A stretch of DNA of 64,000 nt from Neorhodopirellula pilleata (GCF_007859915.1 NZ_SJPM01000008.1:142408-206407), one strand, 5' to 3'. Shown: positions 33,382 through 43,642, counted from the stretch's first letter. Numbers and translations: made by a program. The notes: generated from the letters alone by a model not told the origin.

Positions 33382-34671
33382 CTAACGCGCCGACAGCGAA
33401 AATTTCAGCCTCAATTTTAGAGGAGGCACTTTTGGATTGTTCGACTCAATGACCACATAACCATAGTCTTCATTGTTCATCCCCAGTCGCTCCACCTTTT
33501 CGGTTCCCGGCTTGAGCGTCAACGTTAAACCGTACAGCGCCATCTGTCCGCGTCCGATCGGTTTGGCAAGCGTGGCTTCGACAAGTTCGGCCGGGCTGAT
33601 CTCGCCGATCGACAATTCCGTCGCATCCTTCTGTTGACCTTTTAACGAGACGAATGATTTAGCCGTCAGTTCATCCTCGGGACCGACTTTGCCAAAATCA
33701 AAGACGTACCCACCCCCACTGACGCCGCGAAGTTTTGAATTGGGCAACATGCTCAGTGCGCCGACAATGCGTCCGGTGACTGGGATGAAGACACGCTTAT
33801 TTTCCGACTTGGCGGCATCGGTCACGTCTGCGGCGACAGAATCGTCCTTGTCGACTGTCGCATTGGCAGCCTCTTCATTTGCTTTGGCGGGCATCAATTC
33901 AACGGAGATATTTTGGTTGACGGGACCCTGTTTGAGTCCCGGCCGGATTTTAGCGGTAACTAGAAATCCTTGTCTGGCCGCCTCATTGACTCCATCGGCC
34001 GCAGATGGCTCAAACTCCTCAACCGCCAATTCCGCCAAACCGTTGACTTCGTCGTCAAGGAATTTGGCTTCGCCTGCGTTGACCTTTTCATCAAGAAAGC
34101 TGAAAACGCGGACCTCAAAATTCACGTCTTCGCCGGCCGCGACTTCCCCGAACGTTACCTCTTCGGGCGACAACTGAACCTCACGCACGACTTTCCCTTT
34201 GATTTCAAAGCGAATGGCGACGTTACTGGGATCGTTGGTCCGCAACTCAGCCGATTGGCCGAATGAGCTTTCGTTGGTTTTGACCGTCCAGCTCATTTTC
34301 ACTTCGGTCTGCTCGCCAGGGGGCAAGGAGTCTTTTCCGAGTTCGCCGACAGTGCACTTGCAAGTCGAGGCCCCGACGCGGAGCGACAGGTCGGCGCTTC
34401 CGACGTTCTTGACAATGAAGATGTGTTCGCCTTCTTCACCGGGTTCCATCACGCCGAAATCGTGAGTCGTGCCGCCGACGACTTCAACCTTCGGATAAGT
34501 CGTGCCCCAATCTTTGCTGATCGTCGCGACGGCGGTTTTGGCGGTAACTTCGCCGCGATAGTCGATCGGCCCCAAGAAAGGTTCGTATCGGCCGTATCGA
34601 TCATTATTGATGCTCAAACCGACCGCCGCGCCGATCGCGGCAAAGACCAAACAAGCCAAAAACGTCTTCAT
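33382..34671 (-). CDS. DUF1573 exported protein
   Basis: A 429-residue protein with an uncleaved or cleaved N-terminal hydrophobic segment (FLACLVFAAIGAAVGLSI). The DUF1573 domain is clear: GGTTHDFGVMEPGEEGEHIF, FIVKNVGSADLSL, GASTCKCTVGELGKDSLPPG (the Cys-Lys-Cys pair) and MSWTVKTN. A second, Ig-like domain region follows with FGEVAAGEDVNFEV and a final one with VFDFGKVGPEDELTA. DUF1573 proteins are periplasmic Ig-like proteins of unknown role. It lies 84 bases upstream of the cytochrome fusion gene on the same strand and may belong to its operon. Confidence 0.85.
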   Translation of the reverse strand: MKTFLACLVFAAIGAAVGLSINNDRYGRYEPFLGPIDYRGEVTAKTAVATISKDWGTTYPKVEVVGGTTHDFGVMEPGEEGEHIFIVKNVGSADLSLRVGASTCKCTVGELGKDSLPPGEQTEVKMSWTVKTNESSFGQSAELRTNDPSNVAIRFEIKGKVVREVQLSPEEVTFGEVAAGEDVNFEVRVFSFLDEKVNAGEAKFLDDEVNGLAELAVEEFEPSAADGVNEAARQGFLVTAKIRPGLKQGPVNQNISVELMPAKANEEAANATVDKDDSVAADVTDAAKSENKRVFIPVTGRIVGALSMLPNSKLRGVSGGGYVFDFGKVGPEDELTAKSFVSLKGQQKDATELSIGEISPAELVEATLAKPIGRGQMALYGLTLTLKPGTEKVERLGMNNEDYGYVVIESNNPKVPPLKLRLKFSLSAR

Positions 34672-34763
34672 GAATGCGTACCTGGGCAGAGCTGATGGGC
34701 GAAAAAAAACGAAGAATAATCTGAGGTTATCTCGCTACGTCGATCGACCCGTCCGGGTTCGCC

Positions 34764-35423
34764 TCAGGCCACCAACTCGCCGTCCGGCTTCGCTTGCCAG
34801 ACTCGCTTGGAAGGAAAATCCATCGCCGTCAACACACCGCCGCCGTAGCAATTTGTATCCAAGCAAATCAAATGTCCGATGTCCAGGATACTTCCGTCGT
34901 CACTAGCGGTGTGGCCGACGACGGCCGTCTTACCGCTAAAATGCGGATCAGGAATGCCTGCCCTTAATGAGTGCCAGCGTAGCAACTCGATCGGTTGTTG
35001 CTCGAGTTCAAGTTGCGGGTCGTAGGCGGCGTGCGTGAAAAAATAGTTGTCGTGAACGAAAAAATCGCCGAGCGAATCGAAAAACTCTCGATGTTCCGCC
35101 GGCAGGAAGTTCAAATCGCCGTCAAAATCGTAACTTTCGAGCGTTTCAACGCCTCCATAGCGTAACCAACCGTGGTGCGACTGTTCCCCTTGGATGACAT
35201 TGAGCATCATCTCCTCGTGGTTGCCGATTAAAGCTACCAATTGTGTTTTTCGGCCCCACTGGATTAACAGGTCAATAACCCCCTTGGAGTCGGGGCCTCG
35301 GTCGATGTAATCTCCCAAAGTGACAATGATGTCATCCGCATCAGGTTGGATTTCGTTCAACAGGGTTTGCAAAGCGGCTCGATAGCCGTGTATATCGCCG
35401 ATGGCGATCAAACGTCCGCTCAA
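34764..35423 (-). CDS. PPP-family serine/threonine protein phosphatase-like protein
   Basis: A 219-residue cytoplasmic phosphoesterase of the bacterial PPP type. The three metal-binding motifs are complete: GDIHG (residues 9-13), GDYIDRGPDS and GNHEEMM. A later His is in FFTHAAYD and another in VVGHTASDD. It may act on phosphoproteins or diadenosine polyphosphates (ApaH relatives share the fold). The start codon is TTG at 35423. It is the first gene of a minus-strand group with DUF1573, the cytochrome fusion and tag, and faces the vWA gene across a 273-base divergent gap. Confidence 0.88.
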   Translation of the reverse strand: MSGRLIAIGDIHGYRAALQTLLNEIQPDADDIIVTLGDYIDRGPDSKGVIDLLIQWGRKTQLVALIGNHEEMMLNVIQGEQSHHGWLRYGGVETLESYDFDGDLNFLPAEHREFFDSLGDFFVHDNYFFTHAAYDPQLELEQQPIELLRWHSLRAGIPDPHFSGKTAVVGHTASDDGSILDIGHLICLDTNCYGGGVLTAMDFPSKRVWQAKPDGELVA

Positions 35424-35573
35424 TCTGGTTGACTCCTTGTGAATGTTTTGGCGCTCTTGCGACGAACGCTCACGAACGTCGCAATCCCGGTCGGACTTTG
35501 GAAATGTGAGCCTGACGAGTTCTCAACGCCCACAAAATTGTTGAGTGATTCCCAGCCCGTTGGCAGATTCAGA

Positions 35574-35579
35574 TATAAT
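35574..35579 (+). promoter_or_regulatory. Candidate -10 element
   Basis: A perfect TATAAT sits 118 bases upstream of the vWA gene ATG, in the divergent gap between the phosphatase and vWA genes. No good -35 is seen at the right spacing (TTGGCA is too close, at 8 bases), so this is weak. Confidence 0.25.
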
Positions 35580-35696
35580 GAAGAGTCCAAATCGTCGCAC
35601 AAAACGTTCTCCATATGAACCCATTGACGACCCGATGGCCGATTTTGTTTCGCCCATTCGCCGTTTAGCCCCGATTGTTCCCGACTGTCATCGACC

Positions 35697-37736
35697 ATGA
35701 GCACCGCAGCGAACGACCCGATCGACCACGAAATGACCAACAAAGCGAACGAAAACACCGGCGAAACGCTTCAGGAAGCCCCCGAATCGTTGTGGGATTC
35801 CGATGAAACGGTCGCGATGATCGGCAGCCTCCAGGTACATTTAATTATTTTTCTGGCCTTGGCTCTTTTCCAACTCCACGGACCGATCGACGAAGAAGCA
35901 GTCGTGATCGTATCGAATCCGCCCGAATACGAAGAAACCTTCGAGATGGTCGAGCAGATCGTCGTCAGTGAAACACCTCAAACTCAAGTTGGTGCGGACG
36001 CGCTGGCCGAACTGGATATGGCTGAAGCCTCGGCGGAAGTATTCGCCGAAGTCGCCGACATTCCCAATCCGATCGATCTGACACCGACGGATTTGGGACA
36101 GATCATGGTCAATAAGATCTTCTCCCAACCGGTCGCTCCGCAAAAACGACTCGAAAATAAAAAGGGCAGCGTTGGCCAAGGCATCGCCGGTGCCGCAGGC
36201 GCCGTCGACCAGATTACGATGGAGATCATGCAGGCGGCCGAAGAACGCCCGACGCTCGTCGTGTGGTTGTTCGACCAGAGCGGTTCGTTGACCCGTCAAA
36301 GGGACGATATCCGTGATCGCTTTGATCGCATCTACAACGAACTGGGAATCCTCAATGGGGCCGACAAGGAAAACGAAACCGTTGAGCAAGATCAACGCGT
36401 GCTCACCTCAATCATCGGGTTCGGCGAAAAGGTCAACCTCTACACCGAGGAACCAACCGCCGACCTGAAAACCATCAAGTCGATCGTCAATAAAATCCCC
36501 GTCGATAACAGTGGCGTCGAGCGTGTCTTTACGGCGATCGAGTCCGCCGCCAAACAATACAAAAACCTTCGACGCGATGTCGGGCCGCTCGGTCCAAAAC
36601 GTAATGTTCTGTTTGTCGTCGTGACCGACGAACGCGGCGACGATGTTGCCAACGTCGAATCTTCCATCGATTCTTGTCGAAAGCTAGGAATCCCAGTCTA
36701 CGTGATCGGGGTGCCCGCTCCGTTCGGTCGCGAACACACGCTCGTAAAATACGTCGACCCAGATCCGAAATACGACCAATCGCCCCAATGGGCTCAAGTC
36801 GACCAGGGGCCGGAAACGTTTCTTCCTGAACGTATCAAACTTAGCTTTACGGGTAACTTCGAAGAAGAGCCGGTCATCGACAGCGGCTTCGGCCCGTACG
36901 GTTTGACACGATTGTGTTACGAAACCGGCGGCATCTACTTCACCGTTCACCCGTCTCGCAATGTCTCGAGAGAAGTTCGCAGAAACGAAATCGAAGCATT
37001 CACGTCGGACATGCGATTCTTTTTTGACCCTTCTGCGATGGTTCGCTATCGACCGGATTATCTGTCCCAACAGGACTACGTCAAAGCGGTTAAACGCAGT
37101 CCGATGCGGTCGGCCCTGATTCAAGCGGCCAGCATTTCCAACGTCTCGGGAATCCAACGTCCACAAACTCGTTTCGTCAAAACGAGCGAAGCACAACTCG
37201 CCGGAGACCTTACCAAGGCTCAACAGGACGCCGCCCCGCTCGAACCGATGTTGATCCAAATGGCTGCGACGTTGGAACAAGGTTTGGCAGCGCGGGAAAA
37301 AGAAGACAGTCCGCGATGGCTGGCGGGTTTCGACCTAGCCTACGGTCGTGTGCTTGCCCAAAAGGTTCGCACGGAGACCTACAACGCTGTACTCGCCGAA
37401 GCCAAACGTGGGATGCCCTTCAAAGAAAAGAAAAGTAATACTTGGGTGCTTGAACCGAGCGACGAAATCACCGTTGGTAGTAAATGGCAACGAGAAGCCG
37501 ATAAGGCTCGCGAGTTCCTCGACGGAGTCGTCCAGCAGCACCCCGGAACACCTTGGGCGTTGCTTGCCAAACGTGAACTCGAGGTCCCCATCGGATGGAA
37601 ATGGACCGAAACATTTACCGATTTGAATCCACCTCAAAACGGTAACGGTGGTGGGAACAATAACAACAATGTTCCTAAAGACGATCAAAAGAGAATGCTC
37701 GACCGCGCGCCCAAACGCCCCATCCCGAAGCTTTAA
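35697..37736 (+). CDS. Membrane-anchored vWA-domain protein
   Basis: A 679-residue protein with one membrane segment near residues 41-62 (MIGSLQVHLIIFLALALFQL), so the body is likely outside the cytoplasm. A von Willebrand A domain begins near residue 180 with LVVWLFDQSGSLTRQR, whose DxSxS is the metal-dependent adhesion site, and continues with VLFVVVTDERGDD and LGIPVYVIGVPAPFG. The C-terminal 220 residues are helical, with a Gly/Asn-rich tail (GNGGGNNNNN). It could be an assembly chaperone or surface receptor. It is followed by a YpsA-like gene 11 bases on. I do not recognise a named family beyond vWA. Confidence 0.82.
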   Translation: MSTAANDPIDHEMTNKANENTGETLQEAPESLWDSDETVAMIGSLQVHLIIFLALALFQLHGPIDEEAVVIVSNPPEYEETFEMVEQIVVSETPQTQVGADALAELDMAEASAEVFAEVADIPNPIDLTPTDLGQIMVNKIFSQPVAPQKRLENKKGSVGQGIAGAAGAVDQITMEIMQAAEERPTLVVWLFDQSGSLTRQRDDIRDRFDRIYNELGILNGADKENETVEQDQRVLTSIIGFGEKVNLYTEEPTADLKTIKSIVNKIPVDNSGVERVFTAIESAAKQYKNLRRDVGPLGPKRNVLFVVVTDERGDDVANVESSIDSCRKLGIPVYVIGVPAPFGREHTLVKYVDPDPKYDQSPQWAQVDQGPETFLPERIKLSFTGNFEEEPVIDSGFGPYGLTRLCYETGGIYFTVHPSRNVSREVRRNEIEAFTSDMRFFFDPSAMVRYRPDYLSQQDYVKAVKRSPMRSALIQAASISNVSGIQRPQTRFVKTSEAQLAGDLTKAQQDAAPLEPMLIQMAATLEQGLAAREKEDSPRWLAGFDLAYGRVLAQKVRTETYNAVLAEAKRGMPFKEKKSNTWVLEPSDEITVGSKWQREADKAREFLDGVVQQHPGTPWALLAKRELEVPIGWKWTETFTDLNPPQNGNGGGNNNNNVPKDDQKRMLDRAPKRPIPKL

Positions 37737-37747
37737 GCGTTGGGTTG

Positions 37748-38251
37748 ATGGATCTTCAGCGACCTCTTTTCGAAATGGCATCGCCGATGGAACGATTTGT
37801 TCCTGCCCAAATCATCTCGGGTGGTCAAACCGGCGTCGACCAGGGTGCCCTCGATGCCGCGATCGCGTTGGGGATGAACCATGGGGGATGGTGCCCCGCA
37901 GGTCGGATGTCCGAGGTTGGTCCGATTCCCGATCGGTATACGCTCCAAGAACACGCGTCGGCACATTATCCCGATCGCACCGAACAGAACGTGATCGATT
38001 CCGATGCGACTTTGATTCTATACCGAGATACGCTGTCCGGGGGCACCGCGTTAACTCAACGACTGTGTCGACGTAACGGCAAACCGTTTCTCAGCGTATG
38101 CATCGACCACCCGACTAACGCACGCGAACAAGTCGTCAGTTGGTTGGGTCTAGTCCGCCCACAAGTTCTCAACGTTGCCGGGCCGCGTGAAAGCAACGCC
38201 GTGGGCATTCATGAACAAACCCGGGCCTTTTTAACCGCCATTTTTGGGTAG
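37748..38251 (+). CDS. YpsA/molybdenum-carrier-like nucleotide-binding protein
   Basis: A 167-residue protein with the conserved start IISGGQTGVDQGALDAAIAL and GWCPAGRMSEVG, then LILYRDTLSGGTALT and VLNVAGPRESNAVG. This is the Rossmann-like SLOG superfamily group annotated as putative molybdenum carrier or cpYpsA, related to DprA and lysine decarboxylase-like (LOG) folds. It is thought to bind nucleotides or the molybdenum cofactor; no reaction is proven. The ATG at 37748 is the second in-frame start after TTG at 37745; 37775 is another possibility. It sits between the vWA and sulfatase genes and is likely co-transcribed. Confidence 0.82.
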   Translation: MDLQRPLFEMASPMERFVPAQIISGGQTGVDQGALDAAIALGMNHGGWCPAGRMSEVGPIPDRYTLQEHASAHYPDRTEQNVIDSDATLILYRDTLSGGTALTQRLCRRNGKPFLSVCIDHPTNAREQVVSWLGLVRPQVLNVAGPRESNAVGIHEQTRAFLTAIFG

Positions 38252-38261
38252 TGGATCTAGT

Positions 38262-39653
38262 ATGAATCGTGTCGTCCTATCGGTTTTATTAGTCACCCTG
38301 GCAACGCTTAACACTTATGGAACCTCGATCGATGCGAAGAATATCGATCGCGTTGTGATGATCGTCGCCGATGATCTTCGTTGTGATGTACTGGGCTGTT
38401 ACGGTGATCCGATCACACGAAGCCCCAACTTGGATCGATTCGCGCGACAATCAGTCGTTTTCGATCATGCCTATTGCCAGGCAACCTGGTGCGCGCCGTC
38501 GCGAACCTCGATGATGCGCAGCCGGTACATTGACAAAGCCGGACCGACGCTTGGTGAAGTCTTACAAGCGTCCGGTATTCGCACGACCCGCGTCGGTAAA
38601 ATTTTTCATATGCGAGTTCCCGGTGATATTATCGCGGGAACCAACGGCCAGGATGTCGCCGAGTGCTGGACGGAGCGATACAACTCGCCGGGACAGGAAG
38701 CCCACAGTCCAGGTCACTACGCCTGTTTGAACCAAAACATCTTCACCGGGGATCTGGCTGACCGGGAAACCACTCAAACCAAACATCGTGCTTACGTTAG
38801 CGTGGAACTGGACAACGACGGACGCAATCAGCCTGATTATCGTTCGGCGTCCAAAGCAATCGAGTGGCTGGCCGAACACCGTGATGAACCGGGTTTTTTG
38901 GCCGTCGGCCTGGTGCGACCGCACTATCCGATGGTCGCTCCAAGGGAAATGTTTGACCACTATCCAATGCAGCAAATGTCGTTGCCGTTGGTACCAACGG
39001 GTGACCTTGATGACATCCCGTCCCCCGGTCGTTCTCCTAGTAATTCTGCGGCGAACGGTTTGGCAAACTATCCGGACAACCAACGCCGGATGTGGGCCGC
39101 GTATCGCGCCAGCGTGGAGTTCATGGACGAACAAGTCGGCCGGATTCTTGATTCACTCGACGACCTCGGGATGGCTGAGCGAACCATGGTCGTCTTCACG
39201 AGTGACCACGGATACCACTTGGGCGAGCACACATTTTGGCAAAAGAGCAATCTACACGAAGACGTCGCAAGAGTCCCGTTAATCGTGCGGGTTCCCGATG
39301 GGAAACCAACACGAACCAAGTCCATCGCTGAACTGGTGGATATCATGCCAACGGTTTGCGAGGCGTTGAGCGTGCCGATCCCCGACACGGTCGAGGGCAC
39401 AAGCTTGTTTCCGATTCTGGCTGATCCCAGCACACAGACCAAACAATCGGCGCTAATCATTGATGGCAAAGGAAATCGCAAACATTTTTGCTTGAGGTCG
39501 GAAGACTGGGCCTATTTTCGATATCACGACGGATCGCAAGAGCTATACGACATGCGGATTGATCCTGAACAGTTTGATAATCTTGCAGGCGACTCGGATG
39601 TCGCCGACGTCCTGGATCTCCTGGAATCCACTCTCAAAACCAAGCGTCCATAA
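38262..39653 (+). CDS. Exported sulfatase (iduronate-2-sulfatase-like)
   Basis: A 463-residue type I sulfatase with a signal peptide (residues 1-20). The formylglycine site is YCQATWCAPSRTSM (Cys-77 in Cys-x-Pro-Ser-Arg), to be modified by an SUMF1-type enzyme. Metal residues appear in MIVADDLRCDVLGCYG (two Asp), in LVRPHYPMVAP and in VVFTSDHGYHLGEH (Asp-His). Sulfate would be removed from algal polysaccharides. After the catalytic site the text reads MMRSRYIDKAGPTLGEVL; the usual LLTG-R-x-P-D-T-x-G-V-Y stretch is missing, so about 20 residues seem deleted. Start ATG at 38262 with no strong RBS. Confidence 0.9.
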   Translation: MNRVVLSVLLVTLATLNTYGTSIDAKNIDRVVMIVADDLRCDVLGCYGDPITRSPNLDRFARQSVVFDHAYCQATWCAPSRTSMMRSRYIDKAGPTLGEVLQASGIRTTRVGKIFHMRVPGDIIAGTNGQDVAECWTERYNSPGQEAHSPGHYACLNQNIFTGDLADRETTQTKHRAYVSVELDNDGRNQPDYRSASKAIEWLAEHRDEPGFLAVGLVRPHYPMVAPREMFDHYPMQQMSLPLVPTGDLDDIPSPGRSPSNSAANGLANYPDNQRRMWAAYRASVEFMDEQVGRILDSLDDLGMAERTMVVFTSDHGYHLGEHTFWQKSNLHEDVARVPLIVRVPDGKPTRTKSIAELVDIMPTVCEALSVPIPDTVEGTSLFPILADPSTQTKQSALIIDGKGNRKHFCLRSEDWAYFRYHDGSQELYDMRIDPEQFDNLAGDSDVADVLDLLESTLKTKRP

Positions 39654-39880
39654 GAACGCTCTGCGTGAATTCACCGAGCCACTCCAGCGGGTGCCTAGCT
39701 GTCAAAATCCGCAACGATGTCGATTTATGTCGTCATTCTGAGCATTTTTAGGCCGTCGATGACGGTTTTCACCGGAATGCCACAGAAACGGTGCAAAGAT
39801 AAAACGGTTTGGCAACCGTTCATGATTCGCCTCGTTCGGTGAATGGTGTGGGTTGTCCGCACGATTATCACGGGTGGGCG

Positions 39881-42800
39881 ATGGGCGACGTATCACGAAT
39901 CGATCTTTTATGGGTGCTTTTGTGCGCCGGACAAGTGCTTTTCATGCAAGCGGGATTCTGCTTGCTTGAATCTGGACTCACTCGGGCCAAAAACAGCATC
40001 AACGTCGCGGCGAAGAATATTGCTGACTTTTGCATCGCGAGTCTTTGCTTTTGGCTTTGCGGCTTCGGGCTCATGTTTGGTCCGACTTACCATGGTTGGT
40101 TCGGCTCGACGCCGATGATGGCGACCGGATCGATGGACGGGCAGTTGCTCTCTTTCTTTCTATTTCAACTCGTGTTTTGTGGTACGGCCACCACGATCGT
40201 GGCGGGTGCTGCGGCAGAACGACTGAAGTTTCGCGGGTATCTCATCGTTTGCGTGCTGATGAGCGGCTGGATCTACCCGATCAGCGGACACTGGGTTTGG
40301 GGCGGTGCGGTCAGCCATTCTCAACCCGGATGGTTGGAAAATCTGGGCTTTGTGGATTTTGCCGGAAGCACGGTCGTCCACGGCGTCGGCGCGTGGGTGT
40401 CGCTTGCGGTGATCATGCTAATCGGTCCACGCTTGGGTCGATTCAGTCCACGACGCCAAACGATCCGCGCCAGCAGTTTGCCGAGCGCAGTGCTGGGTGT
40501 GATTGTATTGTGGTTCGGTTGGTTGGGATTCAATGGCGGTAGTACCTTGTCACTCAACGAAACCGTACCACTGATCTTGGTCAATACGTGCATGTCGGCA
40601 GCGGCCGGCGGTTCGATCTGTCTGGCACTCGCGGTCGTGGCCCGCAAGCAACTCGATATAGGACCCGCGATCAACGGCATTGTTTCGGGGTTGGTAGCGA
40701 TCACCGCGTGCTGCCACGTCGTGATACCCGGCCAAGCGATCGTCATCGGCGCGTTCGCCGGTTTAGTATGCATTGCCGCAACCAAATTACTCGCTCGCGC
40801 TCGACTCGACGACGTCGTCGGCGCGATCGCCGCCCACGGTTTCGCGGGAATCTGGGGCACGATCTGTGTGGCGATTTTTGGCGATCCTGAAATGTTGCCT
40901 TGGGGACACGATCGTTACCACCAATTCGGAATCCAGTCCCTTGGAGTTCTTACCGTTTTTGCTTGGTCGTTCGGCGTCAGTTTGGCTCTTTTGTCGATCG
41001 TCAATCAATTCTCTCGACTACGCGTTTCTCACAAAGACGAATACCGTGGTTTGAATCTAACCGAACACGACGCGAGCACCGAGTTGATTGATTTGCTTGG
41101 TGGAATGGACCGCCATCATCGCTCGGGAACGTTCACGGGAAAGGTTGCGGAGGAACCGTTTACCGAGGTCGGACAGATTGCGGCGATGTACAACCGAGTC
41201 ATCGCTCGTGTTGAAAGCGAGATGGAATCACGCTTGATCGCTGAAAAGCGTTACCGACAAATCTATGAAGACTGCGTCGAAGGAATCTACCAAACCAATC
41301 TCGACGGCACATTCTTAAATGCCAACGATGCGATGGTTCGATTGCTCGGCTACGAGCATCTGCAGTCGCTTCGGAACTGCGACGCCGCAACGGCCATTGC
41401 GCACTACGTCGATCCGACGCGCCGGGATCAATTCGTTGAGAGGATCTTGATCGAGAATGTCCTCAGTGATTTCCGCTCGAAGATCCAAACGTGCGAAGGC
41501 GACCAGCGGTGGATCAGCGAGAACGCGCGGATCGTACGGAACGAGCACGGGCAGCCTGCCTACATCGAAGGAATGGCGATCGACATCACGCAACGTATGA
41601 CTGCGGATCAATTGCAACTCGAAAAGGAACAGGCCGAATCCGCCAACGAAGCCAAAAGTCAATTCTTGGCGAGTATGAGCCATGAGATACGAACCCCACT
41701 CAATGGGATCATCTCGATGCTTGGATTCTTGCAAGACATCTCGGAAATGAATGACCAAGCGGCCACTCGCAAACGCCAACAGTTTCTGCGGTTCGCCAAA
41801 CAGTCCGCTGATAGTCTGCTCGAACTGATCAACGATGTGCTCGACTTCTCCAAAATCGAAGCCGGTAAAATCGAATTGGAGCGAGTGCCAGTGAACCTGC
41901 GCGATATCGTCGATGAAGCCATCGAATTACTCTTTCATGTCGGACGCCAAAAAGGACTACGGTTGGCCGCCGAGGTCGCCTCCGACGTTCCCAGTTTGAT
42001 CATCGGAGACGCCGTTCGAATACGCCAGATTTTGGTGAACCTGGTTTCCAATGCAGTGAAGTTCACGTCCAAAGGCGAGGTCCGCATCGTTGTCGATGAG
42101 ATCAACTCGGACATCCAAACAAACCATTCGACGGGCCAGGACGAGAACCGCTACCTGCGATTCCGTGTGATCGACAACGGAATCGGACTGCAAGAAGATC
42201 GTCGCGAAGCGATCTTTGAATCGTTCCAGCAGGCCGATGCCAGTACTACCCGCCAGCACGGCGGCACTGGACTCGGTCTGGCAATTTGTCGCCAGTTGGT
42301 TGAGGCGATGGAAGGTGAAATCGGTGTCGATAGCACGTTCGGGTTAGGGTCCACTTTTTGGTTTTGTATCCCTTCCCACGAGGCGTCCGAAGCTGATGGC
42401 GATTCCCGTAGTGATCTCATCATTGGTTCGCAATCAGCGTCAAGCCGATCGCCCGCGACTAGTCCGGCAATGACTTTGTTGAGTGACCTGAGTGTCTTGA
42501 TGCTGGCGACGCGTCATGCCGAAAGCGAATCGTTGTTTGGCCATCTACAAACTTGGAACACGTCTATCCGGTGGATTGACAATGATCAGCCCGACTCGAT
42601 TCTCGAAAACGAACAGCGGCAATTCAAGGTGTTGATCGTCGAGCAGCCTTGTTTGGAAAGCTATCACGCATCGCCATGGCTTCACAAGATCCACCACCGA
42701 TTCTTGGTCGGTGAGCATCCCGACTCGATTCATTTTTCAGGCGTGATTGATGAACCGATCCGCGCATCAAGGTTGCTCGACCAGATCGTTTCGCAACTGT

Positions 42801-43642
42801 GTCTAAACTCTGAACCCGAACATGAAGTCGGTCCTAAAGCGTTCAACGACTCACAAGAGAACGACGGCCCGGAATCTCGCTTCGGCGCCGATCGCAAGAT
42901 ATTGATTGTCGACGACAATGAAATCAATCGCATCGTGGCGAGCGAGATGGTGCGTTCGATCGGGTTCGAACCGGTGTGCGTCGGTAGCGGTTCTGAAGCA
43001 ATCGCCATAATGCGCCGTGATGCCATTGATGCCATTTTGATGGACTGCGAAATGCCGGAAATGGATGGTTTGGAAGCCACGCGTATCCTGCGAGATCAAC
43101 ATCGGTGCAATGAGTTGCAATTACCGGCTGACCGAGACCTGCACATCATCGCCCTGACCGCCCAAGCGGTTTCACAAGACCGAAGAAAATGCTTGGTATC
43201 TGGGATGGACGAGTACCTGACTAAACCAATCTCGCGGGATGCGTTTCGACGAGTTCTTTGGAAGCGACTCGGACCTGGCGAAACAATTCAATCTCCGGTC
43301 GGTCCGCCGATCGAGTTCTCGGTACTGGTCGATCGATGTGGCGGAAGCCGCGACGCCGCTCGAGAAGTCCTCGAGTTGTTCTCTCGCGAAGTCGCTCAAC
43401 AAATCGATTTGATCAAGACAGCGGTGGCCAACGACGATCACGATAACCTGCGACGAACGGCCCATCGAATGAAGGGGATGGCCGCCAACGTTTCCGCAAT
43501 GAGCGTCGCCGACGCATCTCAGCAAATCGAACAGATCGCGGGGACGGAAGTCGCCGCAATCGACGATCGAAAAATCAAACAACTGGAATCGTCCATCAAT
43601 ACAACGATTGATTGGATTGAACAGAACTTGGAGTCGCTATGA
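39881..43642 (+). CDS. Ammonium transporter-hybrid histidine kinase fusion (ammonium sensor)
   Basis: A 1253-residue protein. Residues 1-380 are a complete Amt domain with about 11 membrane segments, twin pore histidines H167 (VVHGVGAW) and H319 (AAHGFAGIW), the Phe gate region FFLFQLVFCGTATTIVAG and the FNGGS site. A linker (GLNLTEHDASTEL) leads to PAS (about 455-580), HisKA with H601 (SMSHEIRTPLNG), HATPase (NLVSNAVKF, DNGIG, GTGLGL), a degenerate receiver (about 865-985), a true receiver with D1055 and an HPt domain with H1195 (TAHRMKG). The Ks-Amt5 sensor kinase of Kuenenia is the nearest known design. Start ATG 39881 is likely; TTG 39809 is the longer option. Overlaps the next gene by four bases. 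Confidence 0.9.
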   Translation: MGDVSRIDLLWVLLCAGQVLFMQAGFCLLESGLTRAKNSINVAAKNIADFCIASLCFWLCGFGLMFGPTYHGWFGSTPMMATGSMDGQLLSFFLFQLVFCGTATTIVAGAAAERLKFRGYLIVCVLMSGWIYPISGHWVWGGAVSHSQPGWLENLGFVDFAGSTVVHGVGAWVSLAVIMLIGPRLGRFSPRRQTIRASSLPSAVLGVIVLWFGWLGFNGGSTLSLNETVPLILVNTCMSAAAGGSICLALAVVARKQLDIGPAINGIVSGLVAITACCHVVIPGQAIVIGAFAGLVCIAATKLLARARLDDVVGAIAAHGFAGIWGTICVAIFGDPEMLPWGHDRYHQFGIQSLGVLTVFAWSFGVSLALLSIVNQFSRLRVSHKDEYRGLNLTEHDASTELIDLLGGMDRHHRSGTFTGKVAEEPFTEVGQIAAMYNRVIARVESEMESRLIAEKRYRQIYEDCVEGIYQTNLDGTFLNANDAMVRLLGYEHLQSLRNCDAATAIAHYVDPTRRDQFVERILIENVLSDFRSKIQTCEGDQRWISENARIVRNEHGQPAYIEGMAIDITQRMTADQLQLEKEQAESANEAKSQFLASMSHEIRTPLNGIISMLGFLQDISEMNDQAATRKRQQFLRFAKQSADSLLELINDVLDFSKIEAGKIELERVPVNLRDIVDEAIELLFHVGRQKGLRLAAEVASDVPSLIIGDAVRIRQILVNLVSNAVKFTSKGEVRIVVDEINSDIQTNHSTGQDENRYLRFRVIDNGIGLQEDRREAIFESFQQADASTTRQHGGTGLGLAICRQLVEAMEGEIGVDSTFGLGSTFWFCIPSHEASEADGDSRSDLIIGSQSASSRSPATSPAMTLLSDLSVLMLATRHAESESLFGHLQTWNTSIRWIDNDQPDSILENEQRQFKVLIVEQPCLESYHASPWLHKIHHRFLVGEHPDSIHFSGVIDEPIRASRLLDQIVSQLCLNSEPEHEVGPKAFNDSQENDGPESRFGADRKILIVDDNEINRIVASEMVRSIGFEPVCVGSGSEAIAIMRRDAIDAILMDCEMPEMDGLEATRILRDQHRCNELQLPADRDLHIIALTAQAVSQDRRKCLVSGMDEYLTKPISRDAFRRVLWKRLGPGETIQSPVGPPIEFSVLVDRCGGSRDAAREVLELFSREVAQQIDLIKTAVANDDHDNLRRTAHRMKGMAANVSAMSVADASQQIEQIAGTEVAAIDDRKIKQLESSINTTIDWIEQNLESL

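Noticed and set aside
35420..35758. A 112-residue minus-strand frame in the divergent gap
   Set aside because: It would cover the start of the vWA gene and the likely promoter, and its sequence shows no family features.
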